Of a stretch of 64,000 nucleotides of DNA, positions 40,291 to 51,464 are shown in pieces. This DNA is from Macrostomum hystrix (Eukaryota; Platyhelminthes; Macrostomidae). The notes under the pieces were generated by a model. That model saw only the letters and a program-made list of their open reading frames with translations, had not been told where the DNA came from and did no database searches. Where the stretch lies: contig CATNEN010000002.1 of assembly GCA_950097015.1 (NCBI GenBank), positions 1,054,001-1,118,000 of the forward strand, written 5' to 3'. Position numbers and translations under genes: made by a program. Position 1 is the first letter of the stretch. Each line of letters opens with the position of its first letter.

Positions 40291-42683
40291 CTTATCAAAC
40301 GCATTATCTACCTGAATTTCTGTTTTCTCTGTTTTCACACGGTGCTTTAGTGGAGAAAAAGTTCCAGAGTAAAAACTAACGGCGAAGATAGTAAAGCCTC
40401 TTATCACTTTTCAGGTAATTCAGACAATCGTTTTTTGACTTGGCTATGCTTTTCTCGCGTCTAAATTACTTGCTAATCAATCGTTAATGAATTTAATCAA
40501 ACCCGTGGCTGGCTCCATGCGAAGGCTGGAAATCCCACTGCAGTGCTGATCCTAAAGTGGGAGGGGATCAGGCCTTACTCTTCCCAGTGTCACCCGCCCT
40601 AGTGATGATTGGTAGCTTGTTTGTGGTCCGATTGGCCAAGGTCCATTGCCTACTCTATTTCTAGGCAAGGGAGTATTAGGGTAGGGACTACTTAGAGTAG
40701 TTCTGCAACCACACTCCATAACTAAAACCTAACGAGGCTAATATTGAGGCCAGAAAGAAAGAGAATAATGGCCGCTAGAGGGACTCTATGTTGGGCATTT
40801 TCTGGTTGTCCTGGTCAGTGCTGGAAGCAAGGTCTTTCGCATAGGGGAGTTATTTTTTACATTACCCAATCCTACCTCAGCTTGGGGTGAGGAACTTGCT
40901 AAAGTTTAATTATAGAGGCTCAATCCCCTCTTACAAGGTCTGTGCCGCGTTTCGTTGGTGAAAGCCTAACCTCTCAAGAATGCGGCTCTGTGTGAAAACT
41001 GTACTGCTGTTAGTAGGGATATTAGAGTTTCATTATTGCTTAATATATTTTATTATTTTGCCTGCCAGTAAACTCCTCTTGGATCGCAGTGACTCTTTAC
41101 TCACCAGACTGCCTGCTTAAGTGAGCAGGGGAAACAGACAAAAGAATTGGATTTAGCTATTTGACAACCCTGAGCAGTGACTCAAAACTGGCAATAATTA
41201 TATTAGCCCAATGTGGTCTAAAGTAAGAGCAAATACCCTGAGTCTGGCTCAATCAAGTCGCAGCTGTACTGCAGGTCAGGTATCGGTCAGGCATGACCCA
41301 AGGGTGTCTTCTTCGTAGGAAAAGCGATGGGATTGTGTAGGGTAGAAAACACGCATCACGCGCGTGAACCGTGATGGAAAGTCTCCGTTGACCCAGCCTT
41401 GACCATCCAAAGTGCACAACCGAGCACTGCCACGTTCTGATTCGCACGACGCGGCACAGTATGCTTGGGGGTGGGTGAGGTAGCTTGTATTAGATAATAG
41501 TAACGTAATAGGCTCATTAATTATGCTTTTGCTAAATAATTACAATAATTATTTATTAAAACACACATCTTTAAGGTTACAACGAGAAGATAAATAAATT
41601 CAAGTTACATTTGGGAAAAGTACCAAGGCAAGGATTTGCGAAAATTTTAAAGGAATTTTTAGAATAAGCTTTCGTCTCGCTCGAGCGAACCAGAACAATG
41701 GGAAGCGGAGGTGGACGTTTTGAGGGATAGAACGGATAGATCAAACGGATGAGTTATCGAGTCGCAAGTTTCAACCTCCCAGGCTGGCCTCGATCAAGGC
41801 CTCCTTGAAATTTTATTCGGTAAACTGGCAACTAGTGCGCAAGTAAAATAGTAAAACTATTTATAAATAAGTTTAGAAACATTAGCTTGATTGCCTAAAA
41901 ATTTACAATTATGTGAACTGAAAATCATTCCCTTGAATGTAATAATCTATTTGTGCCTTACGCCTTTGAGCCGACGTCTGATTGTTGTGGGAACCGAGAA
42001 CTATTTTAACTGAAACGTACTTTACGAAAGTTTTATACCGCTACCAGAAAATTGACTTTTGAATTGATCAGTTGAACTGGCTCTCATTTCGCTCGTCTTT
42101 TTCGTAGCTCTTGTTTATGTCGGGAAAGTAGGTCTGATTTCCTTAGTCAAAAATTGGTCAAACACCGCTCGTGGAATTTTCTAAGAAATCCGACGAAACG
42201 AAAAATGCACGAAAACGTAAAACTCGAAAAAAAGAAATATTCTGAATCAGTTAAAAACGCGAACCTTGGTTGGACATTGGCGTATAATTGTAAAAATTAC
42301 GAGCTCCATCGACCACGCTTGACGTCAGAGAAACTATCGACGTTTTCATTCGATTAGGCTTATTCCACTATAATATATTATAATTATTAGTGTTATCTTA
42401 GAAAAAAATCAAAAGATAAAAAGTAAAATTTTGCGTAAACAATCGATTTATCATACGAAAGCCTCATTTGGGTACCTCGCATCAAATGTATTTTAAAATA
42501 GATAAATAAATGAATACATTCGAAATGAAGACTGTTACAGTTAAAAATACAACGAACTCGTTTTAAGTCCATGCATTGTTAAAGTAATAACAGTCAGGCC
42601 TGCAATTAGAACCGAAAAATTGCAACAAAAACGGGAAATTAGAGTTCAAAGTTTCTAATTTTTTGAAGTCCCTATTATCTACA
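40291..42683. other. Intergenic region, partly GC-richer block of unknown nature
   Basis: 40500-41470 is less AT-rich than its surroundings, with GGGAGGGGATCAGGCC, TCACCCGCCC and short palindromes, and no ORF beyond about 65 codons. It resembles neither rRNA, known snRNAs nor the SINEs of this window; it may be an old repeat. 41470-42680 is AT-rich without recognisable content. Confidence 0.4.
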
Positions 42684-43040
42684 CATGGGGTGGAGGCAGA
42701 GTGGGTTAACGCGTTGCCTCTCGCATTTGTGTCCTGAAGCTCGATTCCGCGGCGAAGCCACATTTTTTGGGGCGCAGCCGCGGAGAGAAGGCTTGGAGGC
42801 TTGTCTTACAAGGGCTTAGCCCTTGTGGGCTAACCTCCAAGGCATTGTGAAATTTACACTTGACGACGAGAAAGTCAGGGCAGATGTACACACCTGTGTG
42901 AGCGTGTGCCTGCGTACAGTATCTGTGTGCGTGTGTGCTCAGGAGTCAGCGAAGTGGGCAGAATTGTCTCCTCGCTGGCTGAGGGTCTAGTGTCACCAAA
43001 TGATGTGCCCACAGCCCTCCTGCAATTATTATTATTATGC
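42684..43040 (+). repeat. SINE-A, full-length, plus orientation
   Basis: The tRNA-like head starts near 42684 (GGAGGCAGAGTGGGTTAACG as A-box region, GCTCGATTCCGCG as B box at about 42749). The body follows with AGAGAAGGCTTGGAGGCTTG, GACGAGAAAGTCAGGGCAGA and GTGTGCTCAGGAGTCAGCGA, and it ends in (ATT)n at 43024-43037. It lies 60 bp 3' of a LamG-EGF gene. Confidence 0.88.
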
Positions 43041-43097
43041 GGTTATCTACACATGTTCTGAACATATTTATTCACAATATGATTCCATGCAGCAGGT

Positions 43098-44375
43098 TCA
43101 AATTAATCGTTCGTCTTTCGGTGGTCGCATCGGATGACTCATTGCCATGCTTGTGTCTCTGCCCGCCTGCACCTCTCGTCGGCTTGGCCTATACGCTCCG
43201 GAATCTCGACGCCTCTCTCTGATGATCTTAGCGACCACGAAAGCAACAATCGCGATAATAAGGATGGCAATTATGATGCTAACTGTGACGCTAATTATTA
43301 GAGTAATATCTAGTCCCGGCTGTAGCTCAAACTCGGTGCAATTTCTGCCGGAATACCCTGACGCACAGATGCAGTTGTAATCGAGTGACTCCGGATGCTC
43401 GAGTTCGCCAGTAAGAGTGCAATTCACAGTGTTGCTCTGACACGCTTGGCAAATATTGAAGCTCTGGCATCGTGTTCCCAGATAATCTTGGGTGCAATTG
43501 CATTCATAATTTTCGACGCCTGGCTTGTTGGAGCAGGTACCCCCATTCTGGCATCGTAGTTCCATGTCCAAATTTTCGCAAGTGTTCCATTCGCTCTTGC
43601 ACATCGAGTCGGGTGTGTAGCCCCGGGTGCAGTTGCATCTTTCCAGCAAGTCCCACTGACGGTAGATGCACATGCCGTTCGGCTCGCAAGGACAAGGCGC
43701 CTGACGACACCCAGCCTCCTCTGGCAGCCTGGATGTAGAGTCCAGCCGCAGGTAGTCCGTGATGTTCAGCAGATCCGATTTCGAAGAAAGCGGCATCGAT
43801 ATTATGTTATCAAGGCTGACATTGGCAAAGCAGCCCCTGAATGTGCCAGCTATTTCAATCGATGTACTATTGTCCCAAGGAAAATAATAAGTGTAATTTT
43901 TCAACAGCTCATCCTGGATTGTTTCACCGTTATATACTAGCGATCCATTACTCTCTGCAGTCATTGTTAAATGGTGCCAGGAGCCGTTCGCAACACCTGG
44001 AGCCGGACGGATGAGCTCTTCATAAGCCAGTTCGCTAACGTTATGTCCTTCGGGATTTCGCAAATATATTAGTCGCACTTTAACTTCATCAGCTGATTGA
44101 ATCTGGACCGTAAGGGTTTCGTTTCGCTGATTGACAATTGAGAACAGGAAAGAATTGCTTGCTTGAGATGTGCGAAAATTCAAATTTATTTGTTCCAACA
44201 GAGTCTTGTTGGCACTCGCTGAACCGGCGAGATGAAACCGAGCTGAGTTCGATTCATTAAACGTGCCGCTTTCCGGTGTTGAAGAAATATCGAAATCTTT
44301 AATGGCCAAATATGATGATGTGTGGACACTTCCAGAAAACAACAAGATAACTGCTATAAACAGGCGAGGCTGCAT
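43098..44375 (-). CDS. LamG-EGF type I membrane protein, family copy 1
   Basis: One exon, 425 residues from ATG 44375. That start is chosen because it opens a signal peptide (MQPRLFIAVILLFSGSVHTS); the frame extends upstream without one. A LamG-like domain (about 30-205) has GVANGSWHHLTM and a FRGCFANVSLDNIISMPL end strand. Three EGF-like domains follow (about 223-259, 266-303, 309-346), the first with an unusual CPCEPNGMC-IYRQWDLLERC order. A membrane helix (about 356-384) and a 40-residue basic tail complete it. Many N-glycosylation sequons (NES, NKT, NVS, NGS, NYT, NST) support an extracellular location. Ligand and role unknown; the plan resembles short neurexin- or Crumbs-like surface receptors. 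An AATAAA lies about 25 bp after the stop. Confidence 0.85.
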   Translation of the reverse strand: MQPRLFIAVILLFSGSVHTSSYLAIKDFDISSTPESGTFNESNSARFHLAGSASANKTLLEQINLNFRTSQASNSFLFSIVNQRNETLTVQIQSADEVKVRLIYLRNPEGHNVSELAYEELIRPAPGVANGSWHHLTMTAESNGSLVYNGETIQDELLKNYTYYFPWDNSTSIEIAGTFRGCFANVSLDNIISMPLSSKSDLLNITDYLRLDSTSRLPEEAGCRQAPCPCEPNGMCIYRQWDLLERCNCTRGYTPDSMCKSEWNTCENLDMELRCQNGGTCSNKPGVENYECNCTQDYLGTRCQSFNICQACQSNTVNCTLTGELEHPESLDYNCICASGYSGRNCTEFELQPGLDITLIISVTVSIIIAILIIAIVAFVVAKIIRERRRDSGAYRPSRREVQAGRDTSMAMSHPMRPPKDERLI

Positions 44376-45348
44376 ACTAATAATTCTTCTGTAAGCTTGA
44401 GCTTCGTCGCTTTTAGCTGACAGATTTCGATCGCGCCTGAGTAACATGCGCCAACTTAAAGAGATTGTCCTCAGGTAGCGTATATTTTAGCCTCGATTAG
44501 TACGCACCTCGGGGCTGACTGCACCACGTAAGCGCATGCACATTTTTTGCAATGCCTTGCTTAGATAAGATACTAAGCACATACCAATTTGCTTGTGGCA
44601 CATACCAATCAAGTTTCATAAATTCGCCATTTGCTGTGCTTGGCACAGAAAAAAACACTGCCACTATCGCATGCCTACTTGGCTTGACGCAGCCAGTTTA
44701 GATGTATTTCATTACATTTCACTTCAGTCCCAATTATTGTCTTCCTTTAGTCCAAAGCGGTGCAGGACAACAAGACGGCTCCGCTGCGGCAGTCGAGACC
44801 GTCGGGTCTACGACATAAGCCAGACAGCCGTTTGCCAGCTGGAAACGAGGCCCTGTATAACAAAGCCCGTCAACTATTCCGCACCTTAAGCGGCTTCAGG
44901 TGGATGACCACGACTCCTTATTTCCCTACAGGTGGTCTCGTCTCGTCTCGGAGCAATAATATCAGAGTTTTCGCAAAAAAATAATAAAACCCATGTTTTT
45001 AGTCCGCAATGAATAAACTTCGCATTTGCTCGTGAAAATGTACTCAGACTATGGGCAAAAACAGTTGTTCATACCTGAGAATATTTTGCGAGTCTTATGA
45101 AATGATCGTCAGCGACTAGTAAATGATAGGCTTTATGAATGAAGAAAGGTAGCAGCTACGAGTACTAAGAGTAGCTCAGATTTCTACGTGTGAGGACACC
45201 ATATGAGCTGGATCGGCTTGTAGTCCACGAACTCAGATGCAGAAGAAAACAAAGCCTTTACATTTTCCAGCTTAGATTAAACTTTATCAATAATTTTGAA
45301 TTTTATCAATATCTTGAGGAGAGCATGACAACCGTTGATAAGGATCGT

Positions 45349-45378
45349 GATGCATGCTCCGACTCCGGAGCATGCATC
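45349..45378. repeat. Perfect inverted repeat, 13-bp arms, 4-nt loop
   Basis: GATGCATGCTCCG, loop ACTC, then CGGAGCATGCATC. The stem would be stable in RNA or as a cruciform. No terminator or replication-dependent histone 3' end fits (the loop and flanks differ), so the role is unknown. Confidence 0.7.
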
Positions 45379-45656
45379 GTTTCGTTGATATCGTTCAGGC
45401 GCTGCACTCTGGCAGGTCTTCTCGCGGTCTAACAGACATTGCTCATGTCGCACGTTGGTGCGGGAAGCCGCTCTTACACATCCTTCTCAATTACTTTGCC
45501 AACGCCCCCATCATGCCGCTTGGTATGACACAGCAGGCGAAAATTTATGTCGAGGCTCTTTCCAACAACACACGGAATAAGTATCTGATTATCGGAAAAC
45601 GTATTCTCAGTGCCAAAGTGTGTTATCAACTCGCGCCTCAGAATGTTGCTAGTTGA
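45354..45656 (+). CDS. Unrecognised ORF, 100 codons
   Basis: ATG to TGA. The stretch LTDIAHVARWCGKPLLHILLNYF is protein-like in composition, with balanced residues unlike the AT-rich shadow ORFs around it. I do not recognise any family. No splice partner was identified and it starts inside the hairpin at 45349-45378. It could be a relic of a mobile element or chance. Confidence 0.22.
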   Translation: MLRLRSMHRFVDIVQALHSGRSSRGLTDIAHVARWCGKPLLHILLNYFANAPIMPLGMTQQAKIYVEALSNNTRNKYLIIGKRILSAKVCYQLAPQNVAS

Positions 45657-47147
45657 ATTACACTTTTCTGACGCTACAGAACTCCGGAATTGCTTCCACA
45701 CAAGTAAAGGTGTGAGTTCATATAGCTCTCTTCTCCCATAGCTTCCTATATAGCTCCCATAGCTATATAGCTTCCTTTGACCTTTCGATAATTATATTTT
45801 ATTTAATCCAAGCTATGCTTGTGTTGTGTTTGCTTACTTGTGTGGAGAGTAGAATGCTCAACGTGCTACTTAAAGTAATGACACGGGTAAGTGTAAGCAA
45901 TAACTGATGATCTTTTTTAGGACTCGAATGCTATTTTTAGACATGGCTTTACGTTACTTAGGAATATTACATAATGGCAAAACGGTTCTTAACTGCAGTT
46001 TTTCCAACACTTCCATAAATGGTAGCATTCACCTGAAACTCCCCAAAATGCAGCTGAGCAAAAACGCTTGACCCCAATATTTCTGATACAATAAAATTTG
46101 CTTTGCGTGTTAATGAATTGAGTTCTTTATAGCCAGCTTTAGTCGTTAACGAGATCCGCATATCGTCGACGCATTTGAGAAAGGCTTTGTATACAGAGCT
46201 GTTGCGCACAGGTTACAGAGCTTACAGGATTTATTGATTGAATAAAGATACACTTTGCGCTTCAGACATAACAAAGATGACACCCTTCCTGAGGAACTAG
46301 GCAAGATTTTAAGCGATTTTTATTGGGCGCACGTTCTATTGCGAATTCCGAGTTCGAAGACATTGTTAAGGATTCTTATTCACTCTCGACATCGGTCAAC
46401 CCATAGATAAAGTTTGAGCACAGTACGAGCGTAGTGACAGCGGCCAGTTCTACCACCCTCAGACGACTAAGGAGAGGCTCCGCAACACCTGAACAAGAAA
46501 CAAACACTCGGCCGATTAAGAAGCTGAAGCAGTAGAAAGTAACCTGAGTAAGTGCCTACATTTTCTAATCCTGAGTTGTTAACTAATTGGTATGTGAAAT
46601 TGGTGAAATACGATCAGTAGCATGGCTTCGATCATTAACTTTTTAAGTCAGTCTGCTAATTTTTCTATAAAGTCTTTGAATACTTACTTGAATTTATTTT
46701 AAGAAATTGTTTTCTTGATTGGAAAGCCCAGAGAGCCTGTTAAAAGCAAATTTCACAGTACACTCCGACCTTGTTTGATATTTCATACCAAATATTTCAG
46801 CTCTTTTTCTAAGAGTAAATATGATAAGCTATGCACGCCGGGGCTTTGCGAAGATCACTGTATATCACTAAATTTAGACCTGAGTCTTGAGTCATGTGTG
46901 GCTTTTTATCAATAGATATATTGAATTTTTGTACGTTACTGAAATGACTTGGAGATATGACCACACATAATGCTGACACTTAGCCGCCCTTAAAAAGCCT
47001 GCCTCTTATCGCCAAAATCACCGACCTTGAATATCGAATGATAGACCAGGCACTGGGACAAGCATTGAAAGTCTACGGCTAAAAAACACATTGCCTAAGA
47101 TTTAGACCAGCTTGGCTAGTCCAATTAACGTCAAACTTCAGATCAGC

Positions 47148-48257
47148 ATGTCCATTCCACTTCTGATGCTGGTGCTAGCGGCAGTGGCAGTCCGAGCGGA
47201 GGTAGCCACCTTCAAAAGAGATAACTTCGCATCCTACAAACTCCTTAGAGCGCCGAACGCTTCGGAGCCGTTTCTGAAGCAATTTGAGCTGGAGTTCCGA
47301 ACCTCTGCTAGAAGCACATATTTTCTGATTTTTTTGGAAAATGATAACAACGAAGATATCATCATCGACTTTTCTAAAGCAAATGTGACGCTTCGTATTA
47401 TTCTGACTTGGAATGTAAACAATAAGTCCACGGTAACAAAAATCTACATGAAGGAACCAGTCATCAACGACGGAGAGTGGCATCACCTGAAAATGCAGAC
47501 AGAGGGCGGTGGGCAGATCGTGTTGGACGGTCGGTTCGTCGAGCAATTGCCAAGCAACTTCACTGGACGATTTCCATGGGGTAGAAATACGAGTTTTCAC
47601 ATCGGCGATGATTATCGAGGCTGCATTGCCAATGCGAGTCTGGACCAGATCGTCAAAGTGCCGTTGCACACAAAATCGGAGCTGCTAAACCAAACGGACT
47701 TCCTGAAGACTATCGAAGTGAAGGACTTGCCAGACTCTGAACCCGGCTGTCGGCAGCAAGATTGCCCCTGCCTAAACAGCGGCGTCTGCATCTTTCGGCA
47801 ATGGGACCTGCTTGATCGGTGCAACTGTACTCGAGGATACGAGGGAAGAACTTGTCAATATGAGTGGGACACCTGCAAAAATCTTCAGACTGGACCACCT
47901 TGCCTCAATGGAGGCACCTGTTCCAACCGGCTAGGCTTGTATAACTATCAGTGTTACTGTGCTTCGGGATTTCTCGGAAAAGTCTGCCAGAACACTAGCC
48001 CCTGTCGATCTTTGCCCTGTCAGAACGGAGGCCTCTGCATGATATCCGGCGATCCGGAACGGCAGGAAACTCTGACTTACGCTTGCGAGTGTCTATCTGG
48101 CTTCACCGGAACCAACTGCACTGAGGTGGCCAGCACACAAGCACCAGCTCAGGACATTGCGCATATTATTATTCCGATAGCGATTGTGCTCTCGCTGTGC
48201 GGTCTGGCGATGGCTCTCGTTTTTTCCTACTTAATGTTTAGGCAAAGGAATCAATGA
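47148..48257 (+). CDS. LamG-EGF type I membrane protein, family copy 2 (plus strand)
   Basis: One exon, 369 residues. ATG 47148 opens a signal peptide (MSIPLLMLVLAAVAVRA) followed by EVATFKRDNFASYKLLRAPN, the family N-terminus. LamG-like domain about 20-180, with NDGEWHHLKM and YRGCIANASLDQIVKVPL. EGF-like domains at about 201-236, 243-280 and 286-324, all six cysteines present in each. Membrane helix about 336-364, then only five residues (RQRNQ) in the cytosol, so signalling would need a partner. It is in opposite orientation to the other family members. LPSNFTGRFPWGRNTSF is shared almost word for word with copy 4 (LPNNFTARF). Confidence 0.87.
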   Translation: MSIPLLMLVLAAVAVRAEVATFKRDNFASYKLLRAPNASEPFLKQFELEFRTSARSTYFLIFLENDNNEDIIIDFSKANVTLRIILTWNVNNKSTVTKIYMKEPVINDGEWHHLKMQTEGGGQIVLDGRFVEQLPSNFTGRFPWGRNTSFHIGDDYRGCIANASLDQIVKVPLHTKSELLNQTDFLKTIEVKDLPDSEPGCRQQDCPCLNSGVCIFRQWDLLDRCNCTRGYEGRTCQYEWDTCKNLQTGPPCLNGGTCSNRLGLYNYQCYCASGFLGKVCQNTSPCRSLPCQNGGLCMISGDPERQETLTYACECLSGFTGTNCTEVASTQAPAQDIAHIIIPIAIVLSLCGLAMALVFSYLMFRQRNQ

Positions 48258-49062
48258 AGCAATCTTCATTTCAAGTTTAATTATTATCGATTGAATTTTT
48301 TGCTGCGATCAATTTGCTTTGCCTGTTTTCTAATCAGTACTAAATCGTAGGACAATCCTGACTAGCAGTCTTAGTTGACAAAAGCAGGACCTTAATCCTA
48401 GAAATGTTTATGGTCTCCTTGATTGCCCCTTAATTGGCTTCCAACTCCATATTAAGCGTATATTTCGACTCAAATAAGTCTTTCACGGCGACAGTAATTA
48501 GTTATTAGCAGTGCGTACCTTTCATTTAAAGCTGTAAGAATGGTTGAAGTAAAGAGTGAAAATGTAAAAAAATGTTTTACTGTGGAAAAACGTTTACTGT
48601 CCCACTCCCAGTGAGTTTTAATTAATCCAATAATTATACGGTATTCCTTGATAACTTACTAAAATAACTTTTAAAATTACTTTCATAGGTCATTGCTTAA
48701 TATGAAACCGATTTTACAAAATTCATCAGTTTTCACTGAATTAAACTATAATAATCATATAATCAAAACAATTTTCATGACAATCGAATCATTCTCGATC
48801 TTCACGACTTAGCCATTTGCGCGTTCTAAGTTTCTTTTTTTATATTTTTAGGTGTTTCGAAAGACAACTCTATTAAACAACTGGACTCGAGTGAAAAACG
48901 AATTTTTCACTTTCGACAGGGGTGTCCCTTTTGACTGTTGCTGTGTACACGCTCGTATAGATTCATTTCCATAAGTAGATTTTATTATTTCTGTCAGAAT
49001 TCGAAGTGAAGTGTCACCTAAGAACGCCAGAATTGGTAGGTGGTTAAATTTTAAAGCAGCGG
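48258..49062. other. Spacer 3' of family copy 2
   Basis: AT-rich; no repeats or ORFs recognised. Confidence 0.4.
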
Positions 49063-49300
49063 GGGGTTGCAGCCCAGAAGCTATAACGATGGAAGCTATA
49101 ACGAAGGTCTAGGGTTCGATTCCCGACTACATTGGAGCAATTAGTGTCCTTTAGCAAGACGCTTAACTCTGCATTGCTTCAGTTCACCCAGCTGTTAAAT
49201 GGCTGCCAGCATCAGCTGGGGGTAATTGAGGGTGTGTAATAAAATGAATGTCCTAGCTGGAGCGTGAGGAATTTAAAGCTAGCGACTATTCACTATTCAC
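49063..49300 (+). repeat. SINE-B copy, plus orientation, 5' two thirds
   Basis: The B box GGGTTCGATTCCCGACTAC is followed by the diagnostic stretch TGTCCTTTAGCAAGACGCTT, TCAGTTCACCCAGCTGTTAA and CAGCATCAGCTGGG. The head contains a duplicated GAAGCTATAACGA. The 3' block with CAGTCCATGGACTG is missing here; a separate copy of it is at 50432-50545. Confidence 0.78.
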
Positions 49301-50431
49301 CGGGGTCGGTGTCCTACCAATCGTTTCAATAGCAGCAGGGAATCTGGAATTAAATAGCGTTAGAGACTGGTAGCGAGCGAAGCGGAATAGATAAGCGATG
49401 AGACCCGTGTCGTCCTTCGGCCCGGCGAAACTCCCAATGAAAAAGAATAACACGTCCAGTATGAACGCGAAGACTCGAATAATTTGATTAGGAGTGAGTT
49501 AATTGGCTGTGACTAAGATTCCAGATACGAATAGGGAATTACTCTGAATATAGTTTACTTGACTTAAAAGTTATACTGACAGAATAGATGTTCACATGGA
49601 AATAAATTATAGCGCGCTCACAGTGAGAAGCAAGTCTGGTCTAACAATTTGGATACAACAATTTTTACTTAACTGGCCTACATCCGCGCCCTACTCTTCC
49701 CGAGAGGCTCCGGTTGTCTCTGCTTTCAGCGCTGCCCCGACAGATCCTATCGGTTGGCACTCCTTCTGCCTGACGGCGGAGTCTCCGAAGAGAGCACGTA
49801 CTGACTTCGACAACAAGCGCCTATCTAGACCACCCTTGTCAGCGGCGCACTCTCAAGACGCGTAGCGCCGAAAGCTACCTAACTGAACAAGCGGAGTGTG
49901 GTCGGGCGGGGAGGGACAAAACAAGTGGACTAGTTTGCACGTGCTTCTCACAGTGTGAGGCGAATTGCGGAGAACGATAATTTGCACGTGCTTCTCACAG
50001 TGTGAGGCGAATTGCGGAGAACGATAATTTGCACGTGCTTCTCACAGTGTGAGGCGAATTGCGAAGAAAAAGAGATAATTTGGACTACAAAAACACGCTT
50101 CGTTATATAGAGTCATTTTAACCCCAAATTAGGTCGATCGGCGAGGTGGATGCCTGGCTGTAGCTTGAGCCAAGGCGACAAATCGCAGTAGACTTGCGAC
50201 CGCCGTTCTGAGCCCCGGGGTCGCTTTTTGCCGAGGGTAGACAGGTAGTGAGGCCGGGTCGCTCGCTGATTGGCCGGGACCGTAGCCCAGGGGTAGCGCT
50301 CGCGGGGTGGTGGGCGTCCGTTCCCCCAGCTGGTCCGGCCCGGCTTGGCGTGGGTGAACTCTTAGCAAAAACACGTCTAAAAATAAGTACTGAATAATAA
50401 CACGGGCAAACAAGCTGACACTACAGGTGGG
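49301..50431. repeat. GC-richer region with a 3-copy 52-bp tandem repeat
   Basis: Three tandem copies of a 52-bp unit (about 49933-50068) contain TTTGCACGTGCTTCTCACAG. The flanks 49370-49920 and 50110-50430 are GC-rich. CCGTAGCCCAGGGGTAGCGC near 50280 looks like a Pol III A box and GTCCGTTCCCCC like a weak B box, so part may be another tRNA-derived head. An 89-codon ORF at 49596-49865 has no recognisable content. Confidence 0.55.
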
Positions 50432-50545
50432 TGCGTCGTTTGTTCAGTCCGCGGACTGAACAGTGGTATGCAGCTTTCAGATGCACCGCGCAATAGCTGC
50501 GGCTGTGCTGCCTGCGGCACATCTGGGCAGTTGTAATATTTTTTT
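50432..50545 (+). repeat. SINE-B 3' block
   Basis: TTCAGTCCGCGGACTGAACA, GCAGCTTTCAGATGCACCGC, GCTGCGGCTGTGCTGC and CACATCTGGGCAGTTGTAAT match the SINE-B 3' part at 55350-55450 in opposite orientation. It ends in a poly-T/AT stretch. Confidence 0.78.
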
Positions 50546-50948
50546 ATGATTACAAAAAATAATATTTACATTTTGTGTATTTTTATGACAGTTGAGCTTT
50601 TATTTAAGCTCATTTTAGACAGAGCGCGGGATGCTGGTTCGAAATATGTAAGAAAAGTTTCACGTTTCAAATCAGAAGAAAATGGGCAATGTAAATGTAA
50701 AAACTGTCGAAACAAATATAAAAACAAGCTCATGTGATTCTCGGATATTGTCTGTCGGTCAGTGCCGAGTCAGAAAAATATAGCGAGTTTAAAATAATCC
50801 CGATTAAAATGTACTGAAGAATTGAAAGAGAAAAAATTGCCTTTATTTAAAACAACTCCAAATCAAGGTATGAAGCTTGATATATACTTTGAGGATTGAG
50901 GAGTCACTAATCATTGAAAAAAGTCTGACATTAAAATCTAGCCAAATG
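50546..50948. other. Spacer
   Basis: AT-rich, no recognised features. A 63-codon ORF at 50546-50737 is Lys/Cys-rich with no family match. Confidence 0.35.
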
Positions 50949-51464
50949 TTACTTCTTATTCTTCATGAATAAATAGACCACCAGACCTACCAAGCCTGCA
51001 GAGATAATAATTCCGAGAGGAATTGTGAGTCCCAGAATGAGTCCAATCGGTACGTCATTGTGTGTACAGTTTTTCACAGTGAAACTGCTGGAATAAGGTT
51101 CGATTAGCGGGGCATACAGGTGCAGAATATGACTGGCGTGCATCTCAGTGCCATTGGTTTTCTCTCGCAGAGTCACCTGCACAGAAATTAGGTCTCGCCC
51201 GGTCAACTCAGAATTATCCTTAGCTACAAATGGATCTTGCATGCTCAGCAAATAACCATTCGGATATGCTGCTTGAAACTCCACTTCCAGTAGCTTTGCA
51301 GATAGATCATCGTCGTTGGGTGTTTGGACCAATCGCAGCGCGCCCTGTGTATCTCGACTGTACGAATATGTTGCTAGTTTTGTCCTCTGGGCGCATCCGG
51401 CTCCGACTAGTAACGCGGCAAGCAGGAGAAACCTTGGCGCAGCCGCAAGACTTCTTCGTGCCAT
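50949..51464 (-). CDS. Short family member, copy 3: N-terminal LamG half joined to a membrane helix, no EGF domains
   Basis: One exon, 171 residues from ATG 51464. That start precedes a strong signal peptide (MARRSLAAAPRFLLLAALLV...GCAQ). The mature protein starts TKLATYSYSRDTQGALRLVQ, parallel to the family's EVATFKRDNFASYKLLRAPN, and continues LEVEFQAAYPNGYLLSM, parallel to LEFRTSARSTYFLIFL. About 95 residues on, where the full-length members continue LamG and then EGF, it goes straight to a short stalk, a membrane helix (IGLILGLTIPLGIIISAGLVG) and a KNKK tail. The frame is intact, so this looks like a working shortened paralogue; KNKK could act as an ER-retrieval-like dilysine signal (inference). 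Confidence 0.72.
   Translation of the reverse strand: MARRSLAAAPRFLLLAALLVGAGCAQRTKLATYSYSRDTQGALRLVQTPNDDDLSAKLLEVEFQAAYPNGYLLSMQDPFVAKDNSELTGRDLISVQVTLREKTNGTEMHASHILHLYAPLIEPYSSSFTVKNCTHNDVPIGLILGLTIPLGIIISAGLVGLVVYLFMKNKK

Larger units (their letters stand above)
44376..47147. other. Spacer between divergent LamG-EGF genes
   Basis: Copies 1 and 2 point away from each other, so both promoters lie here. It contains a 13-bp perfect inverted repeat (45349-45378) and an unassigned 100-codon ORF (45354-45656). A moderately GC-rich patch at 44755-44940 is unrecognised. No tandem array. Confidence 0.4.

Noticed and set aside
40500-41470. rRNA, snRNA or spliced-leader RNA gene
   Set aside because: No conserved U1, U2, U4, U5 or U6 motif and no recognisable rRNA core; kept only as an unexplained block.
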